From Candidula unifasciata (Eukaryota; Mollusca; Gastropoda; Stylommatophora; Geomitridae), in the NCBI GenBank assembly GCA_905116865.2, contig CAJHNH020004902.1:623138-687137 (forward strand): DNA of 64,000 nucleotides, given 5' to 3'. The position numbers and the translations under genes are program-made. Shown piece after piece: positions 22,881 to 35,544 of the stretch. Position 1 is the first letter of the stretch. The number at the start of each line of letters is the position of its first letter. The notes beneath the pieces were generated by a model, which saw nothing but the letters and a program-made list of their open reading frames with translations, searched no databases and was not told the origin of the DNA.

Positions 22881-23690
22881 CATACTAAAGAAATGCAATT
22901 ATGACATTAATACAAGCTAAAAAAAAAAAACAATAGCAAAACACAGGAAACTACATAAAAGTTGTCTTTGCAACGTGAAACTGCACTAGAAGGACAAAAG
23001 AAGAAGCTGAAGGGAAACAAATAATAGGTAACTGATGTATTTTGACACCGTGAAAAGATATACCATTCTTATTTAAATAACAGTGGAGGGAAAAGTTAAA
23101 GGTAAGCAAACCGGAGACTGACATCGATAGAGGTGGGACAATAACATTAGAAGATGAAAGAACAGTGATCTGAGAAAGTGTGCATCCAGGGCAAAAGACA
23201 GTGTGTTGGAGATCCATTGCAGTCATTGTGGAAATGGCGTCTGACTAGGTAACCCTGAATAAGTTTGTTTTAGTGAATGTAAAAACAGAAACTAATTCGA
23301 AACTAAACATATAATAAATAATTAAAGAATGTAACAGTGTTGACAACTGAGATAAGAACTGACATCAGAGCACTCAGAATTTTCACATAAAGGTTTCGTC
23401 CTCATCTTCAGCAGCCATCTATGTCCATCTTGCCTTACTTGTGAGTCTACAGTGTCAACCAAATCACCAGGTTACTCCTAGCTGTAGCATTCTCTCTCTC
23501 CAGACTACGATGATCTATTCGTGCCTCGGCACTGTTCACTCACTCCCAAAGGGCCCTTATAACATCTAGCGTGTCATGTACAAATTTATCACCCAGTGGT
23601 GCAGAACAAGCCAAACTGCCTGTTCACTTCCCAACACTCCTGAATGCCAAGGATAAAATATCTTAAGTACACTAACTACCAGGGACATGT
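22881..23690. other. No gene recognised; dispersed repeat F3 at 23390-23620
   Basis: A minus-strand frame at 22951-23226 (91 codons) has no family that I recognise and no strong start context. 23390-23620 resembles 1330-1590 (CACTCCCAAAGGGCCCTTAT, GTGTCATG). Confidence 0.5.
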
Positions 23691-23699
23691 GTGTGCAGC

Positions 23700-25147
23700 T
23701 GAAATGTAACAATTAAACATTACTAATGAATGCAACAATTAAACATTACTAATGAATGCAACAATTAAACATTACTAATGAATGCAACAATTAAACATTA
23801 CTAATGAATGCAACAATTAAACATTACTAATGAATGCAACAATTAAACATTACTAATGAATGCAACAATTAAACATTACTAATGAATGCAACAATTAAAC
23901 ATTACTAATGAATGCAACAATTAAACATTACTAATGAATGCAACAATTAAACATTACTAATGAATGTAACAATTAAACATTACTAATTAGTGTAACAATT
24001 AAACATTACTAATGAATGTAATAATTAAACATTACTAATTAGTGTAACAATTAAACATTACTAATGAATGCAACAATTAAACATTACTAATGAATGCAAC
24101 AATTAAACATTACTAATGAATGCAACAATTAAACATTTCTAATGAATGTAACTATTAAACATTACTAATGAATGCAACAATTAAACATTACTAATGAATG
24201 CAACAATTAAACATTACTAATGAATGCAACAATTAAACATTACTAATGAATGCAACAATTAAACATTACTAATGAATGCAACAATTAAACATTACTAATG
24301 AATGCAACAATTAAACATTACTAATGAATGTAACAAGTAAACATTACTAATGAATGCAACAATTAAACATTACTAATGAAACAATTAAACATTACTAATG
24401 AAACAATTAAACATTACTAATGAATGCAACAATTAAACATTACTAATGAATGCAACAATTAAACATTACTAATGAATGCAACAATTAAACATTACTAATG
24501 AATGTAACAATTAAACATTACTAATGAATGCAACAATTAAACATTACTAATGAATGTAACAATTAAACATTACTAATGAATGTAACAATTAAACATTACT
24601 AATGAATGTAACAATTAAACATTACTAATGAATGTAACAAGTAAACATTACTAATGAATGTAACAATTAAACATTACTAATGAATGTAACAATTAAACAT
24701 TACTAATGAATGTAACAATTAAACATTACTAATGAATGTAACAATTAAACATTACTAATGAATGTAACATTTAAACATTACTAATGAATGTAACAATTAA
24801 ACATTACTAATGAATGTAACAATTAAACATTACTAATGAATGCAACAATTAAACATTACTAATGAATGCACCAATTAAACATTACTAATGAATGCAACAA
24901 TTAAACATTACTAATGAATGCAACAATTAAACATTACTAATGAATGTAACAATTAAACATTACTAATGAATGCAAAAACTAAACATTACTAATGAATGCA
25001 ACAACTAAACATTACTAATGAATGCAACAATTAAACATTACTAATGAATGCAACAATTAAACATTACTAATGAATGCAACAATTAAACATTACTAATGAA
25101 TGTAACAATTAAACATTACTAATGAATGTAACAATTAAACATTACTA
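23700..25147. repeat. 26-bp minisatellite, left block (about 55 copies)
   Basis: The unit is ACAATTAAACATTACTAATG plus AATG(C/T)A, period 26. Units differ mainly at the C/T of AATGCA or AATGTA, in runs of like units. Two shortened units are near 24379-24415. Confidence 0.95.
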
Positions 25148-25760
25148 ATGAATGTAAAAAATTTCGAATATCTTGGGTCACTGGTTACCAACAATGGTGA
25201 CACAATGAAAGAAATTAAACGGCGACTATCAATTGCTCTTCAAAGACTAAAACAACTGAATAAATTATGGAATTGTACAGATAGAATTACAAAGGTCAGA
25301 TTTTTAAGAGCATGCATCTTTCCCATTGCAACATACGCCTGTGAGACCTGGACACTTACTAAACAAGCGGAACAGCGCATAAATGCATTTGAATATAAAT
25401 GTTACAGACAGGTTCTAAGAATATCTTGGGTAAAGAAAAGAACAAATGCATCCATACTTCAAGAGCTGAATATTGAAGAGGGTTGGCTAGTAAAGACAAT
25501 AAAACAAAGAAAATTGAAATATTTTGGTCACTTGAAACGTCATGGAGGTCTAGAGAGAACAATAATGGAGGGGTATATGCCTGGGAAGAGAGGAAGAGGA
25601 AGGCCAAAGAGAAGATGGGTGCAGGATGTGGCAGATGATCTCCAGATGGGTGTATCAGACGCAGGACATCTTGCTCATGATAGGAAGGTTTTCCAGAGGG
25701 TTGTTATGGCAGCGAGGTTCCGCGAGGGACATGCTACTGAATGAATGAATGAATGAATGT
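25145..25760 (+). pseudogene. 5'-truncated LINE: intact C-terminal end of reverse transcriptase inside a 26-bp array
   Basis: An open frame of 198 codons runs from the array's own ATG into KNFEYLGSLVTNNGD, LRACIFPIATYACETW, YRQVLRISW, KYFGHLKRHGGLERT and PGKRGRGRPKRRW. This is the conserved end of non-LTR reverse transcriptases. The catalytic core (YADD) is absent. It ends with TGA inside an AATG tail (GAATGAATGAATGAATG), and the same 26-bp array resumes at once. It is the least decayed LINE end in the window, which implies a fairly recent insertion or array expansion around it. Confidence 0.85.
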
Positions 25761-26205
25761 AACAATTAAACATTACTAATGAATGTAACAATTAAACATT
25801 ACTAATGAATGCAACAATTAAACATTACTAATGAATGTAACAATTAAACATTACTAATGAATGTAACAATTAAACATTACTAATGAATGTAACAATTAAA
25901 CATTACTAATGAATGTAACAATTAAACATTACTAATGAATGCAACAATTAAACATTACTAATGAATGTAACAATTAAACATTACTAATGAATGTAACAAT
26001 TAAACATTACTAATGAATGCAACAATTAAACATTACTAATGAATGCAACAATTAAACATTACTAATGAATGCAACAATTAAACATAACTAATGAATGTAA
26101 CAATTAAACATTACTGATGAATGTAACAATTAAACATTACTAATGAATGTAACAATTAAACATTAATTAATGAATGTAACAATTAAACATCACTAATGAA
26201 TGTAA
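25760..26205. repeat. 26-bp minisatellite, right block (about 17 copies)
   Basis: Same unit and period as the left block, degenerating after about 26150. Together the blocks bracket the LINE end. Confidence 0.95.
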
Positions 26206-26855
26206 AAATAAAATATAATTATCATCATCATCCTGTTACATATCACATAGGGCTCGCTGTTTATTCTTCTATTTCCTTTTATCCTGTGCAACTGTTTCAA
26301 ATTTTAGTTGCAAATCCAGTCCAGCGCCTGTAGCTTTTCCCATCAAAATTCATCTTGAAATTCATTTGAGATATTGTCATTCCCTTAATCTATTTATTTC
26401 TTACATCAGTGTTTGGTAATCCTTTGTTCACTTCTCCTCCGGATGTGTCCAATATATTGTCATATACTGTCTTATCTGTTGACACCAGTAGTTATCTAAA
26501 CATTTATATTATTTCTTAGTCTTTCTCGAGACTGTAACTAAGGAACATAATATTCTTTAGACTCTGCACAAGATATCGTCATCATTAAGTGCCTTAGCAA
26601 GTGGCATGAGCGGTTATGCCTCTCAACAATCTGCAGTCTCTAACAGCGAGTATCAGTTCATCTTCCGAAACCCTTTCATGCCATGACAGAAGGCTGTGAT
26701 GAATCTGATCTCGCTGTCTTCCTCTATTATCTCTCTTTAAAAAATCTTTACAAGTTCTAGTCTCCCTCTTCTCAAAAACATCTTCACAGAAGGATGTTTG
26801 TAATGAGCTGTCTTTGGGCCCTCACCTTTTTCAAAACATATGGATTCATATTTTT
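26206..26855. other. Unique-looking DNA, nothing recognised
   Basis: No domain, RNA gene or repeat unit was identified. Frames overlapping 26737-27102 on the minus strand look like shadows of the LINE relic at 26860-27000. Confidence 0.4.
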
Positions 26856-26859
26856 GGCT

Positions 26860-27000
26860 GGGTAGAATATCGCAGACCAGGGAGAAGAAAAACACTGATA
26901 TCCTACATGATCTAAGCTTCGAGAAGAATGAGCTGATAAACAGCATCCTGTCCAAAAGCTGGGGTATTGTGGCCATGTTAAATGTCACGGTAGCCTCATA
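26860..27000 (+). pseudogene. LINE reverse transcriptase fragment
   Basis: RISQTREKKNTDILHDLSF, NELINSILSKSW and a CGHVKRHGR-like stretch match the copy at 30100-30400 nearly base for base (TAGAATATCGCAGACCAGG and following). It is interrupted after GTCACGGTAG by unrelated DNA. Confidence 0.7.
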
Positions 27001-27239
27001 TAATACGAGCCGTGAGACTGGCAGATTTTCGAACCAGCCAATCAGATTAAATCTCACATTTCTTGCACATGTGGCGTTCCAGAAGTATGATGCTTTCTGC
27101 ATTTTTACATCAATTTTTTCTGGGATTACTTGTGCTCAACAATGGCAAAAAAGACTTTTGCGTCATAGCAACCAAAACAAAGCAGAAGGTAGGAAAATAA
27201 GTAGAACCATGTGCCAGAAGTGTCTCCAGGGGACTTACT

Positions 27240-28320
27240 TCCCAAAACTCAAATGTTAGCACTTATTCAAGCTTCATCCATAACAAAAATTAACCTAGAT
27301 TTTTCAGGTTAGTCATATTTGTTCACAAGTTTTTTAAAAAAAAATGCTTCCATAAATTATTTAAATCAGAAGAATAGTTCATTTGAATAAATGTTGAGAT
27401 TTCAGTTTGATTCATAAATATTTTGTTAGCTCATTCAATTTTCTACACGAATATGTATAGTTTTGCCTGTTAATTGAACACTTTTATTTGTTTATACTTT
27501 TTTGTGTATAAACTTTCAGAATCTTCTCCTGAAGGCTTCATCTTCTTGGCATTGAAACACCAAAAAGAGTCGGCCTTCAAAGGGTTAAAATTATACCAAA
27601 AATACATTTAAAAAATTAAATAATCTAGTTAGACAATATCAGTTATTAGAATTAATTCAACATACATCTTTATTATGTAATCATTTAATCTATCAAGACA
27701 TCCATGTGATATTAAATAACAAAAAGTAACTGACAAACGTAAATTATTGAAATGAGAGAAAACTGAAAACCTACATCAAACTTATAATCCACAAAGGCTG
27801 AACAGGATAGTTTATTTATGCAACTTAAAATTTTTTATTTTATTTATTTACATTAAGGATTTCCTTCTGTTTCACAATAAAAAAAGGGAAAAAACAAGGC
27901 TACAAGTACAAGGCATATGATCATGTATGATGTCCAGCGTCTGTTATTATTAATATTAATCAAATTAATAAATTATTATTAATATTTAAAATATAATAAT
28001 TTATTAATTTGATTAATTATTTTATACATAACTACAATCTTTTACTGTTTTAGTGTCGCTGTTTCATTCATATAATATATAATAATAATCATTATAGTTA
28101 ATAATTGTATTAATTATTAATAATCATAAAAATAATTATTCAGATTATTCATTTAGACTAGTACTAGTGTCTTCATTAACACTGAGTCACACTCACTGTC
28201 ACTTGCTTTCAGAAGGTAGTTTCTACTTCCTAGGCTGCAGACAATTTCTTCATATTTATAGTACTTCAAACCAACCGAAATAAAATGTAATCTCCGTCGT
28301 TTATATTTTTCTCATTAGAA
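27240..28320. other. AT-rich stretch with a long perfect inverted repeat
   Basis: Strongly AT-rich non-coding DNA. 27955-27978 and 27994-28017 are perfect 24-base complements around a 15-base loop (ATTAATCAAATTAATAAATT... and its complement). No gene is seen. Confidence 0.8.
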
Positions 28321-28429
28321 AAACGAGAAAGCGAATGTCTGTGCAGGCGGAATCAAGCACAATTGTGACGCCGATTAAGGTCTGGTTTTACCAAATCTCC
28401 TCCCTACATCAGGTCTCCATCTTGGAGTG

Positions 28430-28990
28430 GTTCCGTAAAAACAAGGTGTCCGTGGAGCTGGCTGGGTAGTTGCACGTCATATCCTGTTCAACTGTGGTAA
28501 TGAAGAATGCCTGAGGAAAGAAATGTGCGGTTCCTACTGAGGTGGAAGTCCAACAGTTGATTCACGACAATTCTCGTCCTTATGATCTGATTAGAAAGCA
28601 TTCGAAAATCGCACGTAACCTCCGTAACCTGGATCTACACACCGGGCTAAATGAGCGACCGGCAAGCACTGCACTAAGGATTGCGGAAAAAATCATGGAC
28701 AGAGCAGATATCGTCAACGCTGTAAGGACTGGAATAGTGGATGATGAGGAATCCCTGACACTAACACGATTGCGTGACATAGGACTAAAGCATGGTGAGA
28801 CACGTCTTTGCCGTCTTCGGGGCCGAGATAGGAGACAATATAACCAGCTTTTCATGGGAACAATTAGTAGAAGTTCTTTAGAGTGGCTGCTACATCGGAG
28901 GACTGAGCACGCATTGGAATGCCCTATGTGCAGTGACGTTGTTTGTGATAACATAACATTAAATCTTGTACGGAGCTGGCAGTCCTAAAT
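28430..28990 (+). pseudogene. RNase-H-type retroelement fragment, longest open copy
   Basis: An open frame (from about 28542) contains LNERPASTALRI (degenerate GNERADRLAG), MDRADIVNAVRTG, LTLTRLRDIGLKHGETR, RRQYNQLFMGTISRSSLEWL and EHALECPMCSDVV. The order matches the fragments at 7930 and 29600. The conserved tail with paired CPxC cysteines resembles the end of RNase-H-bearing LINE polyproteins. Stops upstream and the loss of the core mark it as a relic. Confidence 0.6.
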
Positions 28991-29049
28991 CCCAGTTCAA
29001 GGTGTCTCCTTCGTGCCAAAGAACTGCATGGCTGTTGGGTGAGCAGTCG

Positions 29050-29430
29050 TTAACAAAGGCAGTCAGGTTGTTGTAAGGGCGAGGCATGCTGGTGGATGTC
29101 ATGTCCTAAGTCCCTTCCCCAGCTAATAGTGAAGGTACTGCTGGGTGACCGTTTATTAACCCCCACATAATGCTCCAGGTCAAAATGGCCACTTTTTTTT
29201 TTTAGCTGTGGCAAATTTTTTTTTTTTTTTTGCTTTTGCCAGACGGTGGCCGTTGCATTTTTGCTCCATTTATAGACTGGTAGGAAATAGTTTCGTTGCC
29301 CAGCTTTTGAGTTAAGTGCATGGGGTGACACTGTGAGCTGCGGATTTCATTTGAACTGTGATATACATTGTGTGTTGTTCGTTGGCACAGGAGCGGAGCA
29401 ACTATGGGGTGGCCCGTTTGCTATTAAGCT
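29050..29430 (+). repeat. Dispersed repeat shared with 63130-63760
   Basis: GTTTCGTTGCC...GAGTTAAGTGC...CTGTGAGCTG...TTTCATTTGA...GGCACAGGAGCGGAGCA recurs with changes at 63310-63700 (GTTTCGCTGCC, GAGTTTAGTGC, CTGTGAGCTG, GGCACAGGAACGGAGCA). Both copies lie near RNase-H-family pieces or AACT tails and may belong to that element. Confidence 0.55.
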
Positions 29431-29589
29431 CAAACTAAGATTACCTGATTATCTACATAGATGAGAGGGGAGAGAAGTGCCTAGGGTTTTGTAGGGAAAG
29501 CATACGGAAAATCTTTAGTGCAGGACAGCCTGGCATATAATACCACGACATCTAGCATAACAATGGAGGTGGAGGCGGTCACTGCAGCT

Positions 29590-30065
29590 TGCCGCTGGCT
29601 ATAGAACAATATTCATACACATGTCGTAATTGTGACCCTGAAAGCATGCTGGTTAAGGTGAAGACAGGATTGCTTCGAGCAGAGTGACAAGCTTCATTTG
29701 CAAGGTCGTGGGTAGTTAACATACTTTTAGATCTTCTCTCCAGGCTATGCCAGTGTGTTAGGGAATGAACAGGCAGACAGGCTGGCTGGATCTGCACCAC
29801 TGGCTGGTGAATTGTTACATGGCAAGGCAGATATGGTCAGACACCTTTTGGAACAACTAACCAAGTCAGAAGAGAAACTATATTAATATGGCCTGGAGAG
29901 AATGGTGCACCTCAGAGTGACCAGAGGGTTCAGCCGGCACACTACCCTTAGAGGAAAGCAAGACGGACATACAACCAGATTACGACTGGCACCATTAGTA
30001 TTGGAACTTTGCGCTAGATGCTGATGATTGAGACGGAGCGCGTATGGGAATACCTCGAGTGCTGT
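29590..30065 (+). pseudogene. RNase-H-type retroelement fragment, third copy
   Basis: With frameshifts the + strand gives KTGLLRAE.QASFARS, GYASVLGNEQADRLAGSAPL, GELLHGKADMVRHLLEQL, HTTLRGKQDGHTTRLRLAPL and a Cys-rich end. GNEQADRLAG is the RNase H C-terminal motif. The copy is more decayed than 28430-28990. Confidence 0.6.
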
Positions 30066-30094
30066 GATGTTAATTCTTAACTCAACTCAAATAC

Positions 30095-30405
30095 ATGCGT
30101 AGAATATCGCAGACCAGGAAGAAGAAAAACCACGTAATCCTACATAATCTGAGCATCTACTAGAATGAGCTGATAAACAGCACCCTGTCCAGAAAGCTGG
30201 GCTATTGTGGCCATGTTAAACGTCACGGTAGACTGTAGAGAACGGTGATGGAGTGCACAGCTTCCGGAAAACGAAGCAGAGGCAGGCCTTTGCGAACGTG
30301 GAAACAAGACATTGAAGATACACTGGCTATGAAAGTACATATTGCTGGCGAACTAACTAGAGGAAGAGAGGTGTACCGTGGCGAGAGCTACGTTCTGTAA
30401 AAGAA
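30095..30405 (+). pseudogene. LINE reverse transcriptase C-terminal relic
   Basis: RISQTRKKKNHVILHNLSI, NELINSTLSRKLGYCGHVK, RTVMECTASGKRSRGRPLR and TWKQDIEDTLAM show the FGHV...GRGRP...W.D signature of LINE reverse-transcriptase ends. It is paralogous to 26860-27000. Confidence 0.75.
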
Positions 30406-30734
30406 TTGCTGACATAATGATCCTGTGAATTTCCAATTTCAGTAAAGCAGTCAGTACATAAGTCTGAAAAAGTTAAATCATTAACACTAGTGAGAGAAGA
30501 AGGTAAACTTATAAATATGATATCCCTTGTTAATAAAACAACCCGTGATAGAAGAGACATAGAAAATTATTTTGTCTTTTAACTAACCTGGGACTTAAGG
30601 TCACGCACAGTTGTATCTAATAATTTTGAGTTACGGCACCTAACTTCTTACACATCTAACTCTAGGTAGTATTCATTTCCTGTATTCACACGTACCTCCG
30701 AGCTTCAACTGACCAGACATGTGTATTTTTCTTG

Positions 30735-30762
30735 GGGGGGGGGGGGGGGGGGAGGGGGGGGA
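30735..30762. repeat. Poly-G tract
   Basis: A run of about 18 G, one A, then 8 G. Nothing was recognised between 30410 and 31030 apart from this. Confidence 0.9.
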
Positions 30763-31036
30763 CCTCAGTTAAGTGATTTTCTGTATTCTTGTCTGTAAAG
30801 GAAAATTGGTATATTCACTTGTCGTTTACGATTATGATACGCCAGAGTCCACTCGGACAGCAGCTCTTGAATCAGGATATTTATTAAAAGTAACACAGCC
30901 GCACGATATACCCCCATACAACACCTTAATATAGTAGTTAAGGCCGTTACAATACCCGAATGTAGCCGTTACGTTATTTTATGTTTTCACAATCGACGTC
31001 ACTGCACATTAGGCAATCCTATGCGTGGTCAATCCT

Positions 31037-31920
<884 letters not shown>

Positions 31921-31924
31921 TTTT

Positions 31925-32105
31925 TGTTTTTTCTTGATACTCATAATATGCATATTTTTATATGAAAATAACATGATTTATTGATAAAATACAACTGCTG
32001 CGTGAAAGATGGGTGTTTATAAGAGCCGAATGTGAGACTGGCCTGCGTGCCCAATTTATGACTCTTTGAAAATAAAGTTCGTTCGTTTGTTCGTTCTTCT
32101 ATCGA
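31925..32105 (+). repeat. Dispersed element with (GTTC)n tail, copy 1
   Basis: AAAATACAACTGCTG, GAAAGATGG, GCCGAATGT, GGCCTGCGTGCCCAATTT, TTTGAAAAT(A/T)AAGTTCG and a GTTC tail recur in the same order at 57840-58000. In both cases the element is preceded by a TG-rich microsatellite. Confidence 0.85.
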
Positions 32106-32164
32106 CAGAGGATGAGAGAGGATGATAATCTTCTTCTTCTTTTGTTCTCTTCTCATGGAATGCC

Positions 32165-32350
32165 TCACGGCGTCAGGGTAAGATGCGATTTCTGGAAGGG
32201 GCCCTTCTGTTCGCTTCGTATGAAGTACTTTTGAGCGTCTCTGAAATGTGTGCGGTCCACGTATTGCGTGGTCGACCTCTGGTTCTGGTACGGCTGTATA
32301 TGCAGAACACTGCTCTCTGTGGTGCCCTGTCTGATGCCAATCTGGATGAT
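32165..32350 (-). pseudogene. LINE reverse transcriptase extreme C-terminus
   Basis: The minus strand reads RTRGRPRNTWTAHISETL then YEANRRAPSRNRILP. It aligns with WGRPRTRWKDNIRETL and VEAARRARNRTLYLP in the 43887-44417 copy. Only this end is present. Confidence 0.65.
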
Positions 32351-32489
32351 ATTTATATATAGGTCAAGGACACTCAAATGGAGAGGCACAGAAAGTTGTC
32401 TAGAAAACTAGGTGGAAAAAGGGAACTCAAAATAAATAGCACAGCAAGAAAAGTGTAGAAGGAGGAGTAGGAGGAAAAGGGTTGGGGTA

Positions 32490-32511
32490 ATAATAATAAT
32501 ATTAATAATAA

Positions 32512-32566
<55 letters not shown>

Positions 32567-32627
32567 GATAATAATAATAATAATAAACGAAAGAAAGAAA
32601 AGAAAGAAAGAAAGAAAGAAAGAAGAA

Positions 32628-32699
<72 letters not shown>

Positions 32700-33010
32700 A
32701 AAAGAAAAGAACGAAAGAAAGAAAGAAGAAAGAAAGAAAGAAAAGAAAGAAAGAAAGAAGAAAGAAAGAAAGAAAGAGAAAGAAAGAAAGAAGAAAGAAC
32801 AAAGAAAGAAAGAAAGAAAGAAGAACGAAGAAGAAGAGAAAGAAGAAGAAGAAGAAGAAGAAGAAGAAGAAGAAGAAGAAGAAGAAGAAGAAGAAGAAGA
32901 AGAAGAAGAAGAAGAAGAAGAAGAAGAAGAAGAAGAAGAAGAAGAAGAAGAAGAAGAAGAAGAAGAAGAAGAAGAAGAAGAAGAAGAAGAAGAAGAAGGA
33001 AGAGGAGGAG
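32490..33010. repeat. Microsatellite cluster (TAA)n, (GAAA)n, (GAA)n
   Basis: Three successive blocks: TAA at 32491-32585, GAAA with GAAAA variants at 32590-32825 and GAA at 32840-32998. Minus-strand frames rich in Phe or Ser are shadows. Confidence 0.98.
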
Positions 33011-33114
33011 GAGAAAGACAATGTAAAAGAGAAGACTGGCTCCGGAATAAGCACATGGAAGAGGAAGATGTTGATGATGATGACTATGGTGATGATAGTA
33101 TCTTTATTCTGGTG

Positions 33115-33300
33115 TAAGTATAACAATACGTGCAGCTATACCCGATAGAAGAGGCAGAGGCAGACCAACAGAGGTGATGCTTGACGGCTTGAAGCGAAGG
33201 CTTGGATGAACTGATTCAGAATACCAAGTACCGCAATCTGTGCGAGACATGAACACATACGCCTCCTGGCAGGACAAACGATGATACTGATGATAATAAT
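33115..33300 (+). pseudogene. LINE 3' end with TGATGA tail
   Basis: AIPDRRGRGRPTEVMLDGLK, then YQVPQSVRDMNTYASWQDKR and a TGATAATAATG-like tail. GRGRP followed by a short basic end resembles other LINE C-termini here. Confidence 0.55.
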
Positions 33301-33349
33301 GTCCATAGTTGAGCCGAGTTACAAAGACATCATAAAACTTAGGACATTC

Positions 33350-33560
33350 CCATAAGTTCTCCAGCCACATATTCAGCAGTAAGCGTAGAGTTCCAGTCTC
33401 GATGGTATCAGTTGCAGTCTGGTTAACCCACAAATGCACACACATTTATTCTGGACAACTCTAAATCTATGATGAGCAGTGATGTTGCAATGAATAGTTC
33501 CCCAGCCACCGGGTGTTTCTGCATGTCCATCAGATGTTCACGGAAGCAAGCCGTCAGTCG
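33350..33560 (+). repeat. Dispersed repeat family F3
   Basis: GTAGAGTTCCAGTCTCGATG and GTATCAGTTGCAGTCTGG match 1355-1395. The remainder is diverged. Confidence 0.5.
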
Positions 33561-33779
33561 TCTGCGGATCTTCGCTAGAGCGCAAATGACATTTTATATA
33601 GGCCATAAGTCAAAGGTTACCCATTTATGTCGCATTTACAGACGATAGAGCGATGTCAGTGGGAGCCGAAACTGAGGCAATGACCGCCTGAAGCTATGTG
33701 TATTACAGTAAAATTTAAAAAAAAATATTTTTTGACGCATCTAGGCGTATTAGGCACACAGGGCTAGAGCTATATTTTA

Positions 33780-34060
33780 TATACCAATCGACAATATGGG
33801 AATTATGTGGTCAGCATCACGCCGGCCCCCTTTAGTTCCCAAGGATTTTATCTGGTATCTGTTTAAGGCAGGTTTTACCTGCCAGCCGAAATCCTTTTTA
33901 AAAAAAATACAAAAAAGACAGTCCGGCTCTGTCAGGACCAGAACACAAGACCTTTCCATCCGCAGGCAAGCGTCTAGCCTCCACACCACGGCGGCTACCA
34001 TGAGTGTGCATGAGTGTGTGTGTGAATGTGTGTGTGTTGCGTATACATTATGAGTGCTGC
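33780..34060 (-). repeat. tRNA-headed SINE-like repeat
   Basis: Read on the minus strand from about 34005, GCCGCCGTGGTGTGGAGGCT AGACGCTTGCCTGCGGATGG and GTGTTCTGGTCC look like a decayed tRNA-derived head (A box near GTGGTGTGGAGG, B box near GTTCTGGTCC). A non-tRNA body and an A-rich part follow. Confidence 0.55.
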
Positions 34061-34084
34061 CGTGCACACTCGTTCATGCCATTC

Positions 34085-34275
34085 TTGTTCTTCTTCTTCG
34101 CGCCCACCTCTGTAAGCTCTAGCGAGAAGTTCTAGTTGTTCGTCTACTGATGAACTTTAGAATTACTCCAGAGCTTGAGTTCTGCGTGCCCATTTGTTTT
34201 ACAGATAACACACTTGTAAGCAGACTGTTTGTTCCTCACCTCTCAAGCAGACGCATCCCGACTTTAACGGTATGC
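34085..34275 (-). repeat. Dispersed repeat family Q, copy 5
   Basis: TTCTAGTTGTTCGTC, TTGTTTTACAGATAAC, GCAGACTGTTTGTTCC and CTCTCAAGCAGACGC match the antisense of the family. A C/A-rich tract (34303-34340) follows. Confidence 0.75.
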
Positions 34276-34584
34276 TTGTCAAGGTACAGTGGCTCTACTC
34301 CCTCCCCCCACACCCCCCCCCCCCCAAAAAAAAAAAAGGAGCGCCGGGACAGATACGAGTTCAGGAGACTGAAACTGGATATGTGACAGTGGCAGCGATG
34401 TTTGGGTCGCTTCTTGGAGGAACTTGTACGATGTGATTTGTGCACGGAGAAACTTTAATTACATACTTCTAGAATACTTGACTTGGTGTGGCTGCAGGTT
34501 GTGACCTTCTGATGATTCGACCCATGTGGACCCACATTGACCTCCTAGGACGCCCCATGGACATCGTCAGCCTAGAATGGAGCC

Positions 34585-34690
34585 CTGCTGTCCATAAGAG
34601 GGTAGCGATTAAAGGCTAGTCTGCCGACCCGAAGGACTTAAGTTCAAATCCATTTCGGAATGAGTGTTTTTTTTTTTTCAATCTTAACCT
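34585..34690 (+). repeat. tRNA-headed SINE-like repeat, short
   Basis: TAGCGATTAAAGGCTAGTCT GCCGACCCGAAGGACTTAAG TTCAAATCC has the layout of a tRNA-derived promoter (B box GTTCAAATCC), followed by a T-rich stretch. Confidence 0.5.
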
Positions 34691-34819
34691 TATTTTCTCG
34701 GTCTGCACATCCTCAAATGGGTACCAGGTAATATCATAGGAAATAAAAGCTGCCGGCGTGATGTGGACCTCATCCCCCATCGAGTGCCTGTTGGTCTATA
34801 CAACATGAGTAGCATCATA

Positions 34820-34890
34820 TGTCGAGCTACCAGAACTTTCCGTCAGAATTTGCAGACTGTGAACACGAAGAAAAAGAATTAGCCAGTCAA
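34820..34890 (+). repeat. Dispersed repeat family Q, copy 6 (3' part)
   Basis: It encodes YQNFPSEFADCEHEEKEL, the same end as NNQNFPLEFTAGECEEKE at 60055-60240. The rest of the copy is missing. 34890-35500 holds nothing recognised. Confidence 0.65.
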
Positions 34891-35502
34891 CCAAACGTTC
34901 AATCAATTTTGGACACTGTCAGAAAAATGCCAACGACAAATGTGTACATAACAATGATAGTATACAACTGTAATCAAATATTGGTGCAGTCTACAACAGA
35001 AGTTAGCATTAGTCGGCGAGTTCTGTGGAACATATAAAGTGGCGCATTAGGTTGCATGCTGCTAGAACCATATTATTTTTTAAAGATCAAACGGCCGTGT
35101 GTGGATGATACTGTCAGCATCGCACAATTTATCTTTATTCCCTAGACATGTCCTGATACCGACTGTAAGTTGGGTCAACGTCGGATCCTTATTCATAATT
35201 ATCCTCCGTCTCCTCCTCTTTATCCTCGTCATCATCATCTGGCCTCGCAGCTAAATCTCTCATTCCGTTTTATCGCTTACGATTGTTTTAATATCATAAA
35301 TATAATCTGGGCCAGTACCTTTTTTGTTTAAAAAAGAATTGAAATATCTCGTTTCAAGATTGCAATCTGTAGGATAAACATCCCAAGGATGAGCAAACAG
35401 GCCCTGGTTCAAATTTTGGAGGCCCCGTTCAACCTTTAAGCCGTACAGCACAGTTACAGAGGGGCACCACAAATGGTTACCAAGTAAACTGTAGTCCAAT
35501 TG

Positions 35503-35531
35503 GGGGGTGGTGGGGGGGGGGGGGGGGGGGA
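35503..35531. repeat. Poly-G tract next to 43-bp array
   Basis: About 24 G with T interruptions directly before the tandem array. Confidence 0.9.
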
Positions 35532-35544
35532 AGGTTCTTGTGTT

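Noticed and set aside
23700..26205. CRISPR-like regular repeats
   Set aside because: Units are contiguous with no spacers, and the context is eukaryotic. The same holds for every other array in the window.
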